In this document: one piece after another, positions 1 through 6,885 of the stretch
How positions within the stretch are numbered: position 1 is the first letter of the stretch
Layout: each line of letters opens with the position of its first letter
Assembly: GCA_023430625.1 (NCBI GenBank)
Contig: JAEZAA010000194.1
Span: 1-15,564 of the forward strand
Reading direction: 5' to 3'
DNA length: 15,564 bases
DNA from: Pseudomonadota bacterium
GTDB taxonomy: Bacteria > Pseudomonadota > Gammaproteobacteria > Pseudomonadales > Oleiphilaceae
The notes under the pieces: model-generated
Told to the model about the DNA's origin: nothing
The model's input: the letters and a program-made list of their open reading frames with translations, nothing else
Databases searched by the model: none
Position numbers and translations under genes: made by a program

Positions 1-39
1 CAGTTACTGTACGCGCGGCAGCGCTGGGGCGCCGCCTGA
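1..39 (+). CDS. C-terminal end of an upstream gene (partial)
   Basis: Reading frame 1 runs from the window edge to a TGA at 37-39 and encodes only QLLYARQRWGAA. Eleven of its twelve sense codons end in G or C, as in the real genes here, and a strong intrinsic terminator follows about 90 bp later on the same strand. Both points fit the tail of a + strand gene. A competing frame (3-104, stop TAA) has poorer third-position GC. The product cannot be identified from twelve residues. Confidence 0.35.
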   Translation, partial: QLLYARQRWGAA

Positions 40-125
40 CCAAAGGATGCCTTGATGGACCAGAGCCGTGGACGGGCCCTGGCGCGTGCGACCTTCCTCG
101 TTAAATGATTTTTGTGGTGGCTCTT

Positions 126-165
126 GCGCCTTCCTGCGAGACAGTTGTGGGAAGGCGCTTTTTTT
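126..165 (+). terminator. Rho-independent terminator
   Basis: A perfect 9-bp stem, GCGCCTTCC (126-134) with GGAAGGCGC (150-158), encloses a 15-nt loop and is followed at once by seven T (159-165). This is the classical intrinsic terminator layout for + strand transcription and should end the gene that stops near position 39. It also argues against the cyclase downstream starting at the earlier in-frame codon at 105, because the message would cross the terminator. Confidence 0.85.
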
Positions 166-226
166 ACGGTTGTTCATATCGCCGGGCATGTGGCGCTATG
201 AGATCTGTCAATCCAGCTATACTATG

Positions 227-268
227 CCTGTCTTTTTTCGAAATGGGCCTGTCCTTTTTCGAAATGGG
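227..268 (+). repeat. 21-bp tandem duplication
   Basis: Two adjacent 21-bp copies (227-247 and 248-268) differ at one base (T versus C in the T-run), and the first four bases of a third copy (CCTG) follow at 269-272. Each carries a T-run, TTCGAA and ATGGG. The array lies between a possible -10 hexamer (TATACT, 218-223, no convincing -35) and the cyclase start at 378, so it would be in the untranslated leader. Both copies keep the reading frame (21 nt), but nothing supports translation here. Confidence 0.75.
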
Positions 269-377
269 CCTGCAGCAGTTCGAGACAGACGGCAGGCTCG
301 GTCCGCGCGTTCGGCGCGGGAAAGGCTTACGATTATTCTCCACCAAGATTACTCGCCACCAAGGCTCCACCATTGTC

Positions 378-1559
378 ATGATTGCGTTTCTTTCCGCCCT
401 TGATGCCTTTACGCTGCAGTTGGTTGCGGCTCTGGTCATGCTGCTGACACTGGTTTCGGCCACCGCGTTATGGCAAATGGCGCCACGGGAAACCTTCTCC
501 CGCTACTGGGCGATGGGCCTGGGCCTGATCTGTGTCGGTCTCGTGATCGGATCGTTGCGCGAGGAAATGAACGCTAATCTGGTCATCGTGCTGGGTAATA
601 CCCTGGTGGCCATGGGCGGGGCATTGGTCGTCAACGGCGTGGCCTGCTATTGCGAGCAGGAGCGGGGCTATTGGCCGGTGGCCGGCATTGGCGCTGTGAT
701 TTTTGTGTCCTTTTGTTTCCTGACCCTGCTGTATCCCAACCTGCATCTGCGGGTCGTCCTGATGTCGCTATTATTTGGCGCCATCTGCCTGCGCATGGCC
801 TGGCTGCTGTGGACTGCCTCCTCGGGTCTGAACGCGCGTATCCTGGCTGTACTGCTGTTGCTGCAGGCCAGTTATTACGGCCTGACGGCCAGTACCGTCC
901 TGTTGCCGGAGTCTGCCCAGGAATATATGGATGCACCGGCCGCCTATAACATGGTGTACCTGAACGCCATTGGCATCTTTGTCCTACTCCTTTTGGGTTT
1001 TACCGGCCTGATCGGCCGTCGCCTGCGCCAGAGCCTGGAGCACGCCGCCCACCACGACGCCCTGACCGGGGCGCTGAACCGCCACGCCCTGGATCAGATT
1101 GTGCGGCGGGAATTATCCGGGCCGGATACCGGCGCCTGCCTGTCGGTGGTGGTCTTCGACCTGGACCACTTCAAGCAGTTGAACGATACCTACGGTCATC
1201 AGGTGGGCGACCAGGCCTTGCGGCGTTTCGCCGAGGCGGTGCGAGCCAATCTGCGCCAGGGCGATGAGCTGGGGCGCACCGGGGGCGAGGAGTTCTGTCT
1301 GATTCTGCCGCAAACGGATGCCGTCACCGCGTATCGCGTGGCGGAGCGGGTGCGCAGGGTGGTGGAAGGCATTCGCCTGCCGGAGCTGGCGGACGTGCGC
1401 TTGTCGGTCAGTGCCGGCGTCGCCACGGCCCCCGTCAACCAACTGGTGTGGGCGGATCTCTTGAAAGCCGCGGACGATGCCCTGTACCAGGCTAAACGGG
1501 AAGGCCGCAACCGCGTGATCGCCACCGTCGAGGCTAGCCCGGTGATGGGCGCCGCCTAG
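378..1559 (+). CDS. Membrane-bound diguanylate cyclase (GGDEF)
   Basis: This 393-residue protein should make cyclic di-GMP from two GTP at the inner membrane. The N-terminal ~215 residues form about seven hydrophobic segments (near 12-32, 44-60, 67-90, 100-119, 124-145, 153-175 and 193-213), an integral sensor region of no family I can name. A GGDEF domain fills residues ~220-385. It has the metal-binding FDLDHF segment (D261, D263), an active-site GGEEF at 302-306 and an RxxD inhibitory site (R293-D296) five residues before it, so activity and product inhibition both look intact. There is no EAL, PAS or REC domain. The start at 378 is chosen because the protein becomes membrane-like there and earlier in-frame starts are separated from it by a terminator and repeats. 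The ribosome site is poor, so the start is less certain than the function. It converges with the histidine kinase. Confidence 0.9.
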   Translation: MIAFLSALDAFTLQLVAALVMLLTLVSATALWQMAPRETFSRYWAMGLGLICVGLVIGSLREEMNANLVIVLGNTLVAMGGALVVNGVACYCEQERGYWPVAGIGAVIFVSFCFLTLLYPNLHLRVVLMSLLFGAICLRMAWLLWTASSGLNARILAVLLLLQASYYGLTASTVLLPESAQEYMDAPAAYNMVYLNAIGIFVLLLLGFTGLIGRRLRQSLEHAAHHDALTGALNRHALDQIVRRELSGPDTGACLSVVVFDLDHFKQLNDTYGHQVGDQALRRFAEAVRANLRQGDELGRTGGEEFCLILPQTDAVTAYRVAERVRRVVEGIRLPELADVRLSVSAGVATAPVNQLVWADLLKAADDALYQAKREGRNRVIATVEASPVMGAA

Positions 1560-1585
1560 CTAAGTAACTATCTCACAACCTACCG

Positions 1586-1672
1586 CGCGGCGTCTGGGCC
1601 GCGTTGTCCTTGCGCACAGGTGCTCAGTCCGCCTTGCCCAGAATCCGCTCGTAACGGCTATGAGATCGTTAC
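1586..1672. other. Convergent gap with two weak hairpins
   Basis: The 133-bp gap between the convergent cyclase and kinase genes holds two small inverted repeats: CGCGGC/GCCGCG (1586-1591 and 1598-1603) and GTAACG/CGTTAC (1651-1656 and 1667-1672). Neither is followed by a T-run on either strand. They may help end transcription from both sides, but they are not convincing intrinsic terminators. Confidence 0.3.
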
Positions 1673-1692
1673 TAAGGCGTGTCAGGCTTATC

Positions 1693-3474
1693 TCAGGTGC
1701 TCGGCTGGGCATCCGTAACGGCTGGTGCAATCCAGTGCTGGAGAATCCGGTCGAGGTCCGCCAGACGCACGGGCTTGGCCAGATAATCATCCATGCCGGC
1801 CTCCAGGCACTTTTCCTTATCGCCGGAAAAAGCGGCGGCGGTAATGGCCACAATCGGTGTGCGTAGGTCCGGCGGTTCCTGCTGCCGAATCAGGCGGGTC
1901 GCCTCATAGCCGTCCATGTCGGGCATATTGCAATCCATCAACACCAGATCGTAGCGTTGCCGCGCCAGGGCCGCGACCGCTTCCTGCCCGTTCTCCACGA
2001 TTTCCGTCTGACAGCCCAGACGGGCCAGCATGGCCTTGGTCATCATCTGGTTGACGTTGTTGTCCTCGGCCACCAGCACTCTACAGCGATACGTCGCAGG
2101 TTGCGGGGTCAGCACCACGGGGGCGTCGGCGGCAACCGGCTCCGGCGTGTCGGACTCGGTGGCGGCCGTCGCGAACGGCAGGGTGAGCCAGAAAGTGCTG
2201 CCCAGGCCAAGCTGGCTTTTCAGGCCGATGGTGCCACCCATGTGCCCCACCAACTCCTTGCAGATGGCCAGACCAAGGCCGGTGCCGCCAAAGCGGCGGG
2301 TGGTGGAGGCTTCCGCCTGGGTGAAGGGGCGAAACAGGCGGGGCTGAATGGCTTCGTCGATCCCCACGCCCGTGTCTTCCACTTCAATGCGTAGCCAGGT
2401 GATGGAGTCATGGTGGTGGCTGACATGGCAGCGCAAGGTGACATGGCCCTGCTCGGTAAACTTGATGGCGTTGCTGAGCAGGTTGAGGAGAATTTGCCGC
2501 AACCGGGCCGGGTCGCCAAGCAGAACCTGCGGCGCGCAAATGCTGCTGGAGACTTGCAGCCCTTTCTGGTGCGCGCTGGCCTGCACCAGGGCCAGGGATT
2601 CGTTCAGAAGCTGGCGCGGGTCGAAGGCCCGTTGCTCAAGTTCAAGGTAGCCGGCTTCGATCTTGGAGTAATCCAGGAAGTCGTTGATCAGATGCAGCAG
2701 AACCTCGCCCGACTGGCGCGCGAGTTCCGCATAACGGCGCATCTGGGGGGAGAGGTCGCCGTCCAGGAGCAGGCTGTTGAGGCCGATCACGCCGTTGAGC
2801 GGCGTGCGGATTTCATGGCTCATGGTGGCGAGAAACTGAGACTTGGCCTGGCTGGCGGCTTCCGCGGCCAGCTTGGCATCGTTCAGAAACTGCAGTTGGC
2901 GCTCGTGGGCGTTGTGGGCAAACAGGCCCCAGACGAGCGCAATCAGAAACAGCACGGCCCGCGACAGCATCTCAATGAACGATGGATAGGTATAGATAGG
3001 CGTCAGGGGCAGGAGTTTCTGGCTGAGCCAGATGCCCGCCAGTGTCAGCAGACCGGCACCGGTCCAGATCAGCGCGGCGCGCGGCCCGCTGAGATAGCCG
3101 GTCATCATCGGAATGGTCAGCAGATACCAGCAGGCGGGCGAGTCACTTTGCCCGCTGAACAGGGCCATGGCGGAAATGGTGATCAGCAGCACCAGCGCGA
3201 ACAGATGGGTGCCGACATTGAGCCGGCTGCTATCCGCCGGCTGCAGGGTCCAGCGTTGAACGCCACCGAAGGCAAGGGCGCTGGCGCCAAGGACCAACAT
3301 GAACGGCCAGCTGTTCGGGACGAACAGGCCGAAGAAAAGGAAAAACAGGAGCGAGACGGCGGCGCTGACCAGGATAAAGAGCTGGAAGCGCATGCGCGCG
3401 CCCATCATGCGCGTGAGGCGCTCATGCTCATCGAGAGCAGGGAGATTGACTTGAGTTCGCCTGAACGATTCCAT
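1693..3474 (-). CDS. Hybrid sensor histidine kinase/response regulator
   Basis: This 593-residue inner-membrane kinase begins with about six hydrophobic segments (between residues ~31 and 186) and no periplasmic domain of note, so the stimulus is probably sensed in the membrane. A short helical linker (~187-210) leads to a HisKA domain with the H-box SHEIRTPLNG (phospho-acceptor H220). The ATPase domain has an N-box around N335, DTGVGI at ~367-372 and GGTGLGLAI at ~396-404. After a proline/alanine linker (~440-462), a receiver domain shows the acidic pair E470/D471, acceptor D514 (LMDCNMPDMDG), T545 and K567. All catalytic positions are present. There is no Hpt domain and no separate regulator next to it, so its phosphorelay partner lies elsewhere. 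The start has only a weak ribosome site (GCGAAG). The hydrolase gene upstream is on the same strand but 314 bp away, with a hairpin between. Confidence 0.93.
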   Translation of the reverse strand: MESFRRTQVNLPALDEHERLTRMMGARMRFQLFILVSAAVSLLFFLFFGLFVPNSWPFMLVLGASALAFGGVQRWTLQPADSSRLNVGTHLFALVLLITISAMALFSGQSDSPACWYLLTIPMMTGYLSGPRAALIWTGAGLLTLAGIWLSQKLLPLTPIYTYPSFIEMLSRAVLFLIALVWGLFAHNAHERQLQFLNDAKLAAEAASQAKSQFLATMSHEIRTPLNGVIGLNSLLLDGDLSPQMRRYAELARQSGEVLLHLINDFLDYSKIEAGYLELEQRAFDPRQLLNESLALVQASAHQKGLQVSSSICAPQVLLGDPARLRQILLNLLSNAIKFTEQGHVTLRCHVSHHHDSITWLRIEVEDTGVGIDEAIQPRLFRPFTQAEASTTRRFGGTGLGLAICKELVGHMGGTIGLKSQLGLGSTFWLTLPFATAATESDTPEPVAADAPVVLTPQPATYRCRVLVAEDNNVNQMMTKAMLARLGCQTEIVENGQEAVAALARQRYDLVLMDCNMPDMDGYEATRLIRQQEPPDLRTPIVAITAAAFSGDKEKCLEAGMDDYLAKPVRLADLDRILQHWIAPAVTDAQPST

Positions 3475-3788
3475 GGCTTCGCCTGTTCAACATGCGTCCA
3501 CCACAAGTCCCTGGCGGAGAACGCCTCCATCTATATGCAACCAGGCCTCGGTAAGGTTTAAACGCCGGTGGCGCTGCCCGTTCTGGTGCATGCCCGGAAT
3601 CTGCATGAGGTGAACGGCCTGTCGAGCGCCCCGGTTCGTAATTGCGCGAGTGTACGTGAATCCGCGGAAAAGCAAACCCTGAACACCGCTGGATTTGCCA
3701 TTTTGCGACTTGGTCCCAGGCTCTGTTGGAATCCGTCCTCCGATGGGACCTTTCGGATCATCGGGAGGACGGAAGCGGTCGGGACAGC
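3475..3788. other. Intergenic region without a convincing gene
   Basis: These 314 bp separate the hydrolase stop from the kinase start, both on the - strand. Short frames exist (for example a 74-codon + frame from a GTG at 3568), but none has a ribosome site, recognisable composition or motif. The region contains the hairpin at 3732-3773 and an 8-bp palindrome GTTTAAAC at about 3555-3562. The kinase promoter must be here. The best - strand candidate is a weak TTAAAC/CATATA pair with an 18-bp spacer, which I would not rely on. Confidence 0.5.
3732..3773 (-). terminator. Strong hairpin after the hydrolase gene
   Basis: Left arm TCCGTCCTCCGATG (3732-3745) pairs with CATCGGGAGGACGGA (3759-3773) with only one bulged G, giving a 14-bp GC-rich stem and a 13-nt loop. 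It begins 16 bp beyond the hydrolase stop codon. No T-run follows on either strand, so if it ends transcription it does so imperfectly or with Rho. It may instead protect the mRNA 3' end. Confidence 0.5.
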
Positions 3789-4850
3789 TTAGTGTTGTGT
3801 GCTCACCGGGCTGTAACTGGCCGGAACCCACAGATAACCCTGGTCCTGCGTACCCACATGACCAATGCCCGGGAAGGGCAGGTGCGCGCCGGCGACGGCC
3901 AGACGATTGGCGGCGGCATCGGCGAAGATCTGCTTGCGGGTCTTGATGGCCTGCTCCGAATCCGTGTCGAACTCGATGGCGACCTCGGGACGCGGGAACT
4001 GGACCGCGTAGTTATGCACCACGTCGCCCAGGATCAGCAGGCTCTTGCCGGCCGATTCGATCAGCAGGCTGCTATGGCCTGGGGTATGGCCCGGGGAGGG
4101 CACTACGGACAGGGTCTTGGCCAGCTTTTCATTCGGCCCGAAGGTGCTGAAGCGCTTGGCGGACTTGTAGGGCGCGACCGAGTTGCGGCTCATGGTAAAG
4201 AAGCCCTGTTGCGCCTCCGGTGCCTTGGCGGCGCGTTCTTCGTCCAGCCAGAAGTCCGCTTCCTCCTTCGCCGCCCGAACGGTGGCATTGGGGAAAGCCG
4301 CCTCGCCGTTCGCTGCCACCAGACCACAGGCATGATCCGCATGCAGGTGCGTCAGCACCACCAGGTTGACCTGTTCCGGCTGATAACCGCTGGCGCGCAG
4401 GTTGTCGAGCATGCCGCCAAGGGTGGGGCCGAAGCACTTGGCGGCGCCGGTATCGACCAGCACCACTTCGTCGCCGGTGTTGATGAGATAGGCATTCACC
4501 GCGGTCTGGACGCCGTCGGTGCTGTCGATGAAGAGTTTGGCCAGCAGCTTCTGCAGGTCGTCGCTCTGGATGCCCTTCAGCAGCTTGGGATCGAGCTGGA
4601 TGTAGCCGTCATAGAGGGCGGTGACTTCCACGTCGCCGACCAGGTAACGGAAATAGCCGGGAACCTGGGTGTGCTGCTGCGGGGTTGCGTCGGACTTGAT
4701 TTGCTTGGCGGCAGTCTGGGCCTGCGCCTCGGGTGCATTCATCAGCAGGGACAGGGATAATGCGCCGCAGGCTGCGACACCCAGTGCGCCCCGCCGTGCG
4801 TTGATGCTGAACGCGCCACGCAGCGCGCCGATAAAAGTGCTCTTGTTCAT
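3789..4850 (-). CDS. Exported metallo-beta-lactamase-fold hydrolase, methyl parathion hydrolase-like
   Basis: This 353-residue hydrolase carries a signal peptide: a basic start, a hydrophobic core at ~21-38 and an AxA site after A44. An arginine pair at 19-20 makes Tat export possible, but the full Tat motif is absent. All dinuclear-metal ligands of the fold are visible: H168, H170, D172 and H173 (THLHADH), H255 (PGHTPGH), D276 (LGD) and H323 (AHLPFPGIGH). Compared from memory with methyl parathion hydrolase, it shares blocks such as VDTGAA, FGPTLG, GYQPEQV, EADFWL, FADAA and FPGIGH over the whole length. Relatives hydrolyse aryl phosphotriesters and lactones such as dihydrocoumarin; the natural substrate here is unknown. 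The start has a good ribosome site (AAGGAG, 5 nt upstream). It is divergent from the monooxygenase, and its promoter overlaps a palindromic operator. Confidence 0.88.
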   Translation of the reverse strand: MNKSTFIGALRGAFSINARRGALGVAACGALSLSLLMNAPEAQAQTAAKQIKSDATPQQHTQVPGYFRYLVGDVEVTALYDGYIQLDPKLLKGIQSDDLQKLLAKLFIDSTDGVQTAVNAYLINTGDEVVLVDTGAAKCFGPTLGGMLDNLRASGYQPEQVNLVVLTHLHADHACGLVAANGEAAFPNATVRAAKEEADFWLDEERAAKAPEAQQGFFTMSRNSVAPYKSAKRFSTFGPNEKLAKTLSVVPSPGHTPGHSSLLIESAGKSLLILGDVVHNYAVQFPRPEVAIEFDTDSEQAIKTRKQIFADAAANRLAVAGAHLPFPGIGHVGTQDQGYLWVPASYSPVSTQH

Positions 4851-4877
4851 GCCAGCTCCTTGGAGAGAAATCGGCCT

Positions 4878-4906
4878 AGCATAACAGCGACTTATTGAGC
4901 GCTCAA
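4878..4906 (-). promoter_or_regulatory. Sigma-70-type promoter of the hydrolase gene
   Basis: On the - strand TTGAGC (4906-4901) and TATGCT (4883-4878) are separated by exactly 17 bp. Each matches four of six consensus positions. Transcription would start around 4871, giving a leader of about 20 nt that includes the ribosome site AAGGAG. The -35 hexamer is embedded in the palindrome at 4894-4907. Confidence 0.55.
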
Positions 4907-4907
4907 T
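4894..4907. promoter_or_regulatory. Perfect 14-bp palindrome, candidate operator
   Basis: ATTGAGCGCTCAAT reads identically on both strands. It covers the -35 box of the predicted hydrolase promoter and lies in the 156-bp region between the divergent hydrolase and monooxygenase genes. Operators of TetR-family and similar dimeric repressors often have this form, with TTGA/TCAA half-sites. No regulator gene is adjacent, so the binding protein is unknown. Confidence 0.55.
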
Positions 4908-5006
4908 GTGGCGAGATGACTGTCTGCCATGTTGGATGGCTAGGGTGGAGGTAGGGTCTTACACTATGGTCTTGTTGCAGGATGATGTCCTTTTGCGGAG
5001 GTTTCC

Positions 5007-5993
5007 ATGATTCCATGTTCTGTTCTGGACCTGTCGCCGATTCCCCAGGGCCGCACCGCCGCCGAGGCGCTGCGCAATACCCTGGCGCTGGCGCAATGCG
5101 CGGACGAGCTGGGCTATCACCGGTTCTGGCTGGCGGAGCACCACAATATGCCGGGGATCGCCAGTGCCGCCACCTCCGTGGTCATCGGCCATGTGGCGGG
5201 TGGAACTCGGCGTATCCGGGTGGGATCGGGTGGTGTCATGCTGCCCAACCACGCGCCCCTGGTGATTGCCGAGCAGTTCGGCACGCTGGAGAGTCTGTAC
5301 CCGGGACGGATCGACCTGGGGCTGGGACGGGCGCCCGGTACGGACATGGCCACGGCGCGGGCATTGCGGCGGGATCTGGCCATGAGTGCCGACACCTTCC
5401 CCCAGGATGTACAGGAGCTGCAGGCCTACTTGGCGCCGGCCCAGCCCGGCCAGCGGATCCGGGCCGTTCCGGGGACGGGGTTGCAGGTGCCGATCTGGCT
5501 CCTGGGGTCCAGCACCTTTAGTGCGCAACTGGCGGCGATGCTGGGGCTGCCGTTCGCGTTTGCCTCCCATTTCGCACCGGCGGACATGGAACAGGCTATC
5601 GCCCTGTACCGGCAACACTTCCAGCCGTCGGCGCAACTGGCCAAGCCCTATGTGATGCTGACGGTGAATGTGCTGGTGGCGGAGACGGATGCCGAGGCCC
5701 AGTTCCACTTCAGTTCCCAGCAGCAGTCCTTCGTCAACTTGCGTCGGGGCATGCCGGGGCAGGTGCCGCCGCCCATTGCGGAAGAGGACCGGGACTGGTC
5801 GCCGACCGAACGCTTCATGATTGACCAGGCACTGGCCTGCTCGTTCGTGGGCGCCCTGCCCACCGTGGAGCAGGGCCTGGACGCCTTCATCGGCCGCCAC
5901 CAGCCCGACGAGTTGATGGTGACGGCGCTGGTGTACGATCAGGCGGCCCGGCTGCAATCCCTGAAGCGGCTCGCGCCCTTGCTGGAGCGTTAA
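5007..5993 (+). CDS. yhbW: YhbW-like luciferase-fold flavin-dependent oxidoreductase
   Basis: The 328-residue product belongs to the bacterial luciferase-like monooxygenase superfamily, TIM-barrel enzymes that use reduced FMN from a partner reductase to oxidise small molecules in the cytoplasm. Blocks recalled from E. coli YhbW are present along the length: GYHRFWLAEHHNM (37-49), GIASAATSV, GSGGVMLPNHAPLVIAEQFG (73-92), LYPGRIDLGLGRAPG, VPIWLLGSS (161-169) and LPFAFASHFAP (181-191). The length is normal for the family. There is no signal peptide. A GGAGG ribosome site at 4997-5001, 5 nt upstream, fixes the ATG start. The substrate of this subfamily is not established. It is transcribed divergently from the exported hydrolase and converges with the BON gene, 44 bp away. 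Confidence 0.9.
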   Translation: MIPCSVLDLSPIPQGRTAAEALRNTLALAQCADELGYHRFWLAEHHNMPGIASAATSVVIGHVAGGTRRIRVGSGGVMLPNHAPLVIAEQFGTLESLYPGRIDLGLGRAPGTDMATARALRRDLAMSADTFPQDVQELQAYLAPAQPGQRIRAVPGTGLQVPIWLLGSSTFSAQLAAMLGLPFAFASHFAPADMEQAIALYRQHFQPSAQLAKPYVMLTVNVLVAETDAEAQFHFSSQQQSFVNLRRGMPGQVPPPIAEEDRDWSPTERFMIDQALACSFVGALPTVEQGLDAFIGRHQPDELMVTALVYDQAARLQSLKRLAPLLER

Positions 5994-6009
5994 CCCTGGA
6001 TTCCTGGCA

Positions 6010-6043
6010 GTAGCGCGTTAATGGCTGCGGTAGCGCGTTAATG
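6010..6043. repeat. 14-bp direct repeat spanning the BON gene stop codon
   Basis: GTAGCGCGTTAATG occurs at 6010-6023 and again at 6030-6043, a period of 20 bp. The second copy includes the last codon and the TAA stop of the - strand BON gene; the first copies that ending just beyond it. It sits in the short gap between the convergent monooxygenase and BON genes and forms no obvious hairpin. Confidence 0.7.
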
Positions 6044-6724
6044 ACCAGAGCCGGGCGTCAACTTATCCTTCAGTGTATCCGCGGCTTGGCTAAGGCGTTC
6101 GCCGACGCCCGTTGAAACCCGGATGCGGTTGTGAATATCCCGCACACCTCGACAGTCCGCCACCAGGTCCTCAACGCGATGCTTGGTGGGGCGGCTGTCG
6201 ACGGTGCCTTCCAGCGTAATCTCGCCGTTCTGACAGGTGACGCTGATTTCACTGGCGTCCACGTAGGGATCATCGCTGAGCCGGTCGCAGATATCCTCCA
6301 GAATACGTTGGTCCGTGCGTTGATATCCTTTCGGTCCACGGCCGGTGAAATCGGGCCGGGATGGGTTGTCATTGTGCGTCCATTGCGAAGAGTCCGCGTT
6401 GCCGTAACCCGGACGATCGTCCCCATAGGCACCAATGGTCTGGTTCCTCTCATGGTCATACAGGGGGCTTTTTTGACGCGGCCTCGTGGGGCCGGCCACA
6501 TCGCTGCCCCAGCCGCCGACGCGGGGGCGATCGGCGCGGCGCTGGACGTCTTCCATGTAGCCCTGGTTGCGGTTGTAGGCCTTGCGCTGCTGCGGTCCCT
6601 GGCCGAAGTCCTGGTCGTCGTACTGGTTGTGCATGGACTCCCGCAGAAAGTCCTCGTGGTTCGGATCCGGTTGGCTCTGGTCGCGACGGGATGTCTGCGC
6701 TCTATCGAAAGTGCGGTCGCTCAT
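6038..6724 (-). CDS. BON-domain protein with long disordered N-terminus
   Basis: The 228-residue product has two parts. Residues 1-~135 are highly polar, rich in R, Q, D, N and G, with no predicted secondary structure or membrane segment. A single BON domain covers ~138-204, with the usual alternation of a charged helix, ISVTCQNGEITLEGTV (160-175), a second helix (RHRVEDLV-like, 183-189) and a final strand near IHNRIRV (197-203). BON domains are associated with phospholipid membranes and osmotic or envelope stress. Most such proteins are exported (OsmY type), but this one has no signal peptide and so appears cytoplasmic. A clear ribosome site (AGGGAG) precedes the ATG. The gene converges with the monooxygenase and has a near-consensus sigma-54 promoter about 50 bp upstream. 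Its function is not known beyond likely stress association. Confidence 0.85.
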   Translation of the reverse strand: MSDRTFDRAQTSRRDQSQPDPNHEDFLRESMHNQYDDQDFGQGPQQRKAYNRNQGYMEDVQRRADRPRVGGWGSDVAGPTRPRQKSPLYDHERNQTIGAYGDDRPGYGNADSSQWTHNDNPSRPDFTGRGPKGYQRTDQRILEDICDRLSDDPYVDASEISVTCQNGEITLEGTVDSRPTKHRVEDLVADCRGVRDIHNRIRVSTGVGERLSQAADTLKDKLTPGSGH

Positions 6725-6773
6725 GATTTATCTCCCTATTGGACGTGGGCGATTCGAAGGATGACCAAAGTAT

Positions 6774-6789
6774 TGCCATGTCCGTGCCA
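6774..6789 (-). promoter_or_regulatory. Sigma-54 (RpoN) promoter for the BON gene
   Basis: The - strand reads CTGGCACG, four bases, then TGGCAAT. This matches the -24/-12 consensus TGGCACG-N4-TTGCW at all but one position, with GG and GC at the exact required spacing. The -24 element is 6789-6783 and the -12 element is 6778-6774. Transcription would begin around 6763, leaving a ~40-nt leader that contains the AGGGAG ribosome site. This is the only such match I noticed in non-coding DNA of the window. Confidence 0.65.
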
Positions 6790-6885
6790 GGATTCCGCAG
6801 CCGTCTGGATCTGCTTATGGACGGCGCATCCTGGATGGTGGAGCGATGCGGGATCAGTCTTTGCCAAGTTGGTGGCCGCTCCGTA

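Noticed and set aside
105..377. Longer N-terminus for the first cyclase
   Set aside because: It would include an intrinsic terminator and a tandem repeat, and the encoded residues do not look like a signal or membrane segment.
2410..3561. Long + strand open frame (383 codons) opposite the histidine kinase
   Set aside because: It mirrors the kinase gene, has no recognisable domain and an amino-acid composition typical of antisense GC-rich DNA. The - strand frame has complete kinase and receiver motifs.
3568..3792. Possible 74-codon gene between hydrolase and kinase
   Set aside because: GTG start without ribosome site, no motif, and it runs through the strong hairpin into the hydrolase end.
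3726..4760. Long + strand open frame (344 codons) opposite the hydrolase
   Set aside because: It is antisense to a gene with full metal-binding motifs, signal peptide, ribosome site and promoter. No motif of its own.
4959..5957. Long - strand open frame (332 codons) opposite the monooxygenase
   Set aside because: It is a shadow of the YhbW-like gene, rich in H, Q, R and G without domain signatures.
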